NCBI GenBank assembly: GCA_030147065.1
Contig: JASLAP010000561.1
Location: forward strand, 1-6,883
Length of the DNA: 6,883 bases
From: Pseudonocardia sp.
GTDB taxonomy: Bacteria > Actinomycetota > Actinomycetes > Mycobacteriales > Pseudonocardiaceae
Reading direction: 5' to 3'
Below the pieces are notes generated by a model that ran no database searches, had not been told where the DNA came from, and was given only the letters and a program-made list of their open reading frames with translations. Shown here piece after piece: positions 5,468 to 6,883 of the stretch (positions are counted from its first letter, which is position 1; the number at the start of each line of letters is the position of its first letter). The position numbers were made by a program, and so were the translations under genes.

Positions 5468-6706
5468 ATGGAGCGAGGACGCGACCGGCTGGTGCGGGCG
5501 CGGCACGAGCCCGGTCCGGTCGACATCACCGCGCCGGGGTTCAAGGCCGATCCGTTCGACTTCTACGCCCGGCTGCGCGCCGACGCGCCGGTCCAGCAGG
5601 TGCGCTGGGTGCGGGGCAGCCCGGCGTGGGTGGTCACCCGGTACGCCGACGTCGAGGCCGTGCTCGGCGATCCGCGGCTGCGCAAGAACCGCGCGGAGGC
5701 GCTGACCCCGGCCCGGCTCCGCGGCGGACCGCGGCTGCCGAAGGCGTTCGCGTGCCTCCAGCGCAGCCTGCTCGGCCTGGACGGCGCCGATCACGACCGG
5801 CTGCGCCGGCTGGTCCACCAGGCCTTCACGCCTCGGCGCATCGAGCGGATCCGCGCCGAGGTCGAGGCCCTGGCCGACGACCTGCTCGACGCCGCGTTGC
5901 GCCGGGGTTCCATGGACCTGATCGCCGACTACGCGGTACCGCTGCCGCTCACCGTGATCGCGCGCACCATCGGGGTCCCCGAGCAGGACTCCCCGCGGTT
6001 CCGGGCCTGGACGAGCGCGCTGGTGGCGGTGGCCGACCGCCCGGTGCGCAACATCGCCTCGATCCTGCGGTTCCTGCGCTACCTGCGCCGCCTGATCGCC
6101 GACCGCTCCCGGGAGCCGCGCGACGACCTGGTCTCCGCGCTGGTCGCGGCGCGCGACGGCGGCGACCGGCTGAGCACCGACGAGATCGTCGCGATGCTGG
6201 TGCTGCTGCTCACCGCGGGCCACGAGACCACCGTCAACCTCATCGGCCTGGGCGTGCTGGCCCTGCTCGACCGGCCCGACCAGGCCGAGCTGCTGCGAGC
6301 CGACCAGACCGTCGTCCGGTCCGCGGTCGAGGAGCTGCTGAGGTTCACCAGTCCGGTGGAGACCGCCACCGAGCGGTGGGCGGCCGAGGACGTCGAGATC
6401 GCCGGCACCACCGTGCCGCGGGGTTCGCTGGTGCTCGCCGCGATCGCCTCGGCCAACCGCGACAGCGCTGTCTTCGACGACCCGGACACCCTCGACCTCA
6501 CCCGTTCGCCCAACCCCCACCTCGCGTTCGGCAGGGGTGCGCACTACTGCCTGGGCGCGCCGCTGGCCCGCCTGGAGGCCGGCATCGCCATCCCGGCCCT
6601 GCTGCGCCGGGCGCCCGGTCTGCGCCGCCCGGACCCGGCCGCGCCGGCCGCCTGGCGCGGCGGCGCCATCGTCCGGGGGATCACGTCGGTGCCGGTCCTG
6701 CTGTGA
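5468..6706 (+). CDS. Cytochrome P450 (bacterial class I, CYP107-like)
   Basis: The complete 412-residue protein has the normal length for a soluble bacterial P450 and all key motifs. These are the C-helix HxxxR (H109, R113), the I-helix oxygen-activation motif AGHETT (250-255), the K-helix ExxR (E289-R292), and the haem-binding loop FGRGAHYCLGAPLARLE (354-370) with axial ligand Cys361. There is no membrane anchor. Such enzymes insert oxygen into small substrates using electrons from a ferredoxin and its reductase. No redox partner gene is adjacent, so these must be supplied from elsewhere. The substrate cannot be told from sequence; the overall pattern is like CYP107 and related actinobacterial families that act on macrolides, steroids, fatty acids or xenobiotics. 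It is divergent from the polysaccharide operon and followed 52 bases later by a TetR-type gene, suggesting an inducible unit controlled through the palindrome at its promoter. Confidence 0.93.
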   Translation: MERGRDRLVRARHEPGPVDITAPGFKADPFDFYARLRADAPVQQVRWVRGSPAWVVTRYADVEAVLGDPRLRKNRAEALTPARLRGGPRLPKAFACLQRSLLGLDGADHDRLRRLVHQAFTPRRIERIRAEVEALADDLLDAALRRGSMDLIADYAVPLPLTVIARTIGVPEQDSPRFRAWTSALVAVADRPVRNIASILRFLRYLRRLIADRSREPRDDLVSALVAARDGGDRLSTDEIVAMLVLLLTAGHETTVNLIGLGVLALLDRPDQAELLRADQTVVRSAVEELLRFTSPVETATERWAAEDVEIAGTTVPRGSLVLAAIASANRDSAVFDDPDTLDLTRSPNPHLAFGRGAHYCLGAPLARLEAGIAIPALLRRAPGLRRPDPAAPAAWRGGAIVRGITSVPVLL

Positions 6707-6758
6707 CCGCGCGGACCACGCCCACCCGGACGGGCGGACCGGCGTGCGCCACCCCACC

Positions 6759-6883
6759 ATGGGCACGATGACCCCCGGATCCGGGCCGCCTGCCCGGCCG
6801 AGGCGGCGCGACGCCGGCCGTCCGCGCGGCGCGAGCATCGCCGCGGCGGTACTGGCCGCGGTGCGCGCCGAGCTCGCCGAGAC
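6759..6883 (+). CDS. TetR-family transcriptional regulator, 5' part
   Basis: The frame opens at ATG 6759 (or ATG 6768, three codons on, or GTG 6744) and runs off the window. After a Pro/Gly/Arg-rich leader it reads RRRDAGRPRGASIAAAVLAAVRAELAE, which is the typical lead-in and first helix of a TetR DNA-binding domain (compare GRPRD...ILAAARELLAE). The helix-turn-helix itself would lie just past the edge, so the call rests on about 27 residues. No clear Shine-Dalgarno precedes either ATG, so the start is uncertain. It follows the P450 in the same direction after a short gap and may be co-transcribed. If so, it is the obvious candidate to bind the palindrome at 5436-5458 and repress P450 and itself until a ligand arrives. 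Confidence 0.72.
   Translation, partial: MGTMTPGSGPPARPRRRDAGRPRGASIAAAVLAAVRAELAE

Noticed and set aside
6719..6737. Possible hairpin between the P450 and the TetR-type gene
   Set aside because: Stems are only 3-5 bp with a mismatch and lie in very GC-rich DNA; not enough to call a terminator.
4360..6771. 803-residue plus-strand open frame spanning the methyltransferase and P450
   Set aside because: It is out of frame with the P450 and antisense to the methyltransferase; composition is Arg/Pro/Ala-rich and featureless.
5432..6838. 468-residue minus-strand open frame antisense to the P450
   Set aside because: Shadow of the P450, which has every family motif and a ribosome binding site in the other direction.

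Overview
The window is very GC-rich, with G or C at nearly every third codon position, several GTG starts and dense gene packing. It carries homologues of the mycobacterial methylglucose lipopolysaccharide (MGLP) genes. Together these point to a high-GC actinobacterium, most likely Mycobacteriales/Pseudonocardiales (a Pseudonocardia-like genome is my inference; no rRNA or other species marker is present).

Layout. (1) 1-519, plus strand: the 3' part of a left-handed beta-helix O-acyltransferase resembling M. tuberculosis Rv3034c. (2) 603-764, plus: a 53-residue acidic protein of unknown function with a good ribosome binding site. (3) 771-808: a strong hairpin between convergent genes, probably a bidirectional terminator. 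(4) 5286-804, minus: a tight four-gene operon read in the order SAM methyltransferase (Rv3030-like), S66 LD-carboxypeptidase, GH57 alpha-glucan branching enzyme (Rv3031-like), GT4 alpha-glucosyltransferase (Rv3032-like). (5) 5287-5467: divergent intergenic region with a perfect 9-5-9 operator-like palindrome at the cytochrome P450 promoter. (6) 5468-6706, plus: a complete bacterial cytochrome P450. (7) 6759-6883, plus: the 5' end of a TetR-type regulator running off the window.

How they work together. The glucosyltransferase extends and the GH57 enzyme branches a cytoplasmic alpha-1,4-glucan. The methyltransferase is proposed to O-methylate it, and the neighbouring acyltransferase to add short acyl groups, giving an MGLP-like polymethylated polysaccharide (or a related glycogen-type glucan). 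The LD-carboxypeptidase is normally a murein-recycling enzyme. It sits between genes that, as I remember the M. tuberculosis map, are adjacent there, and it overlaps the methyltransferase stop by four bases, so it looks like an accessory operon member. The P450/TetR pair on the right appears to be a separate, self-regulated unit.

The two least ordinary signals are an 18-bp near-perfect inverted repeat lying in frame inside the LD-carboxypeptidase coding sequence, which looks like a small palindromic element read through as protein, and the palindromic operator overlapping the P450 -10 region and ribosome binding site. No CRISPR array, tRNA, rRNA or insertion sequence was seen.
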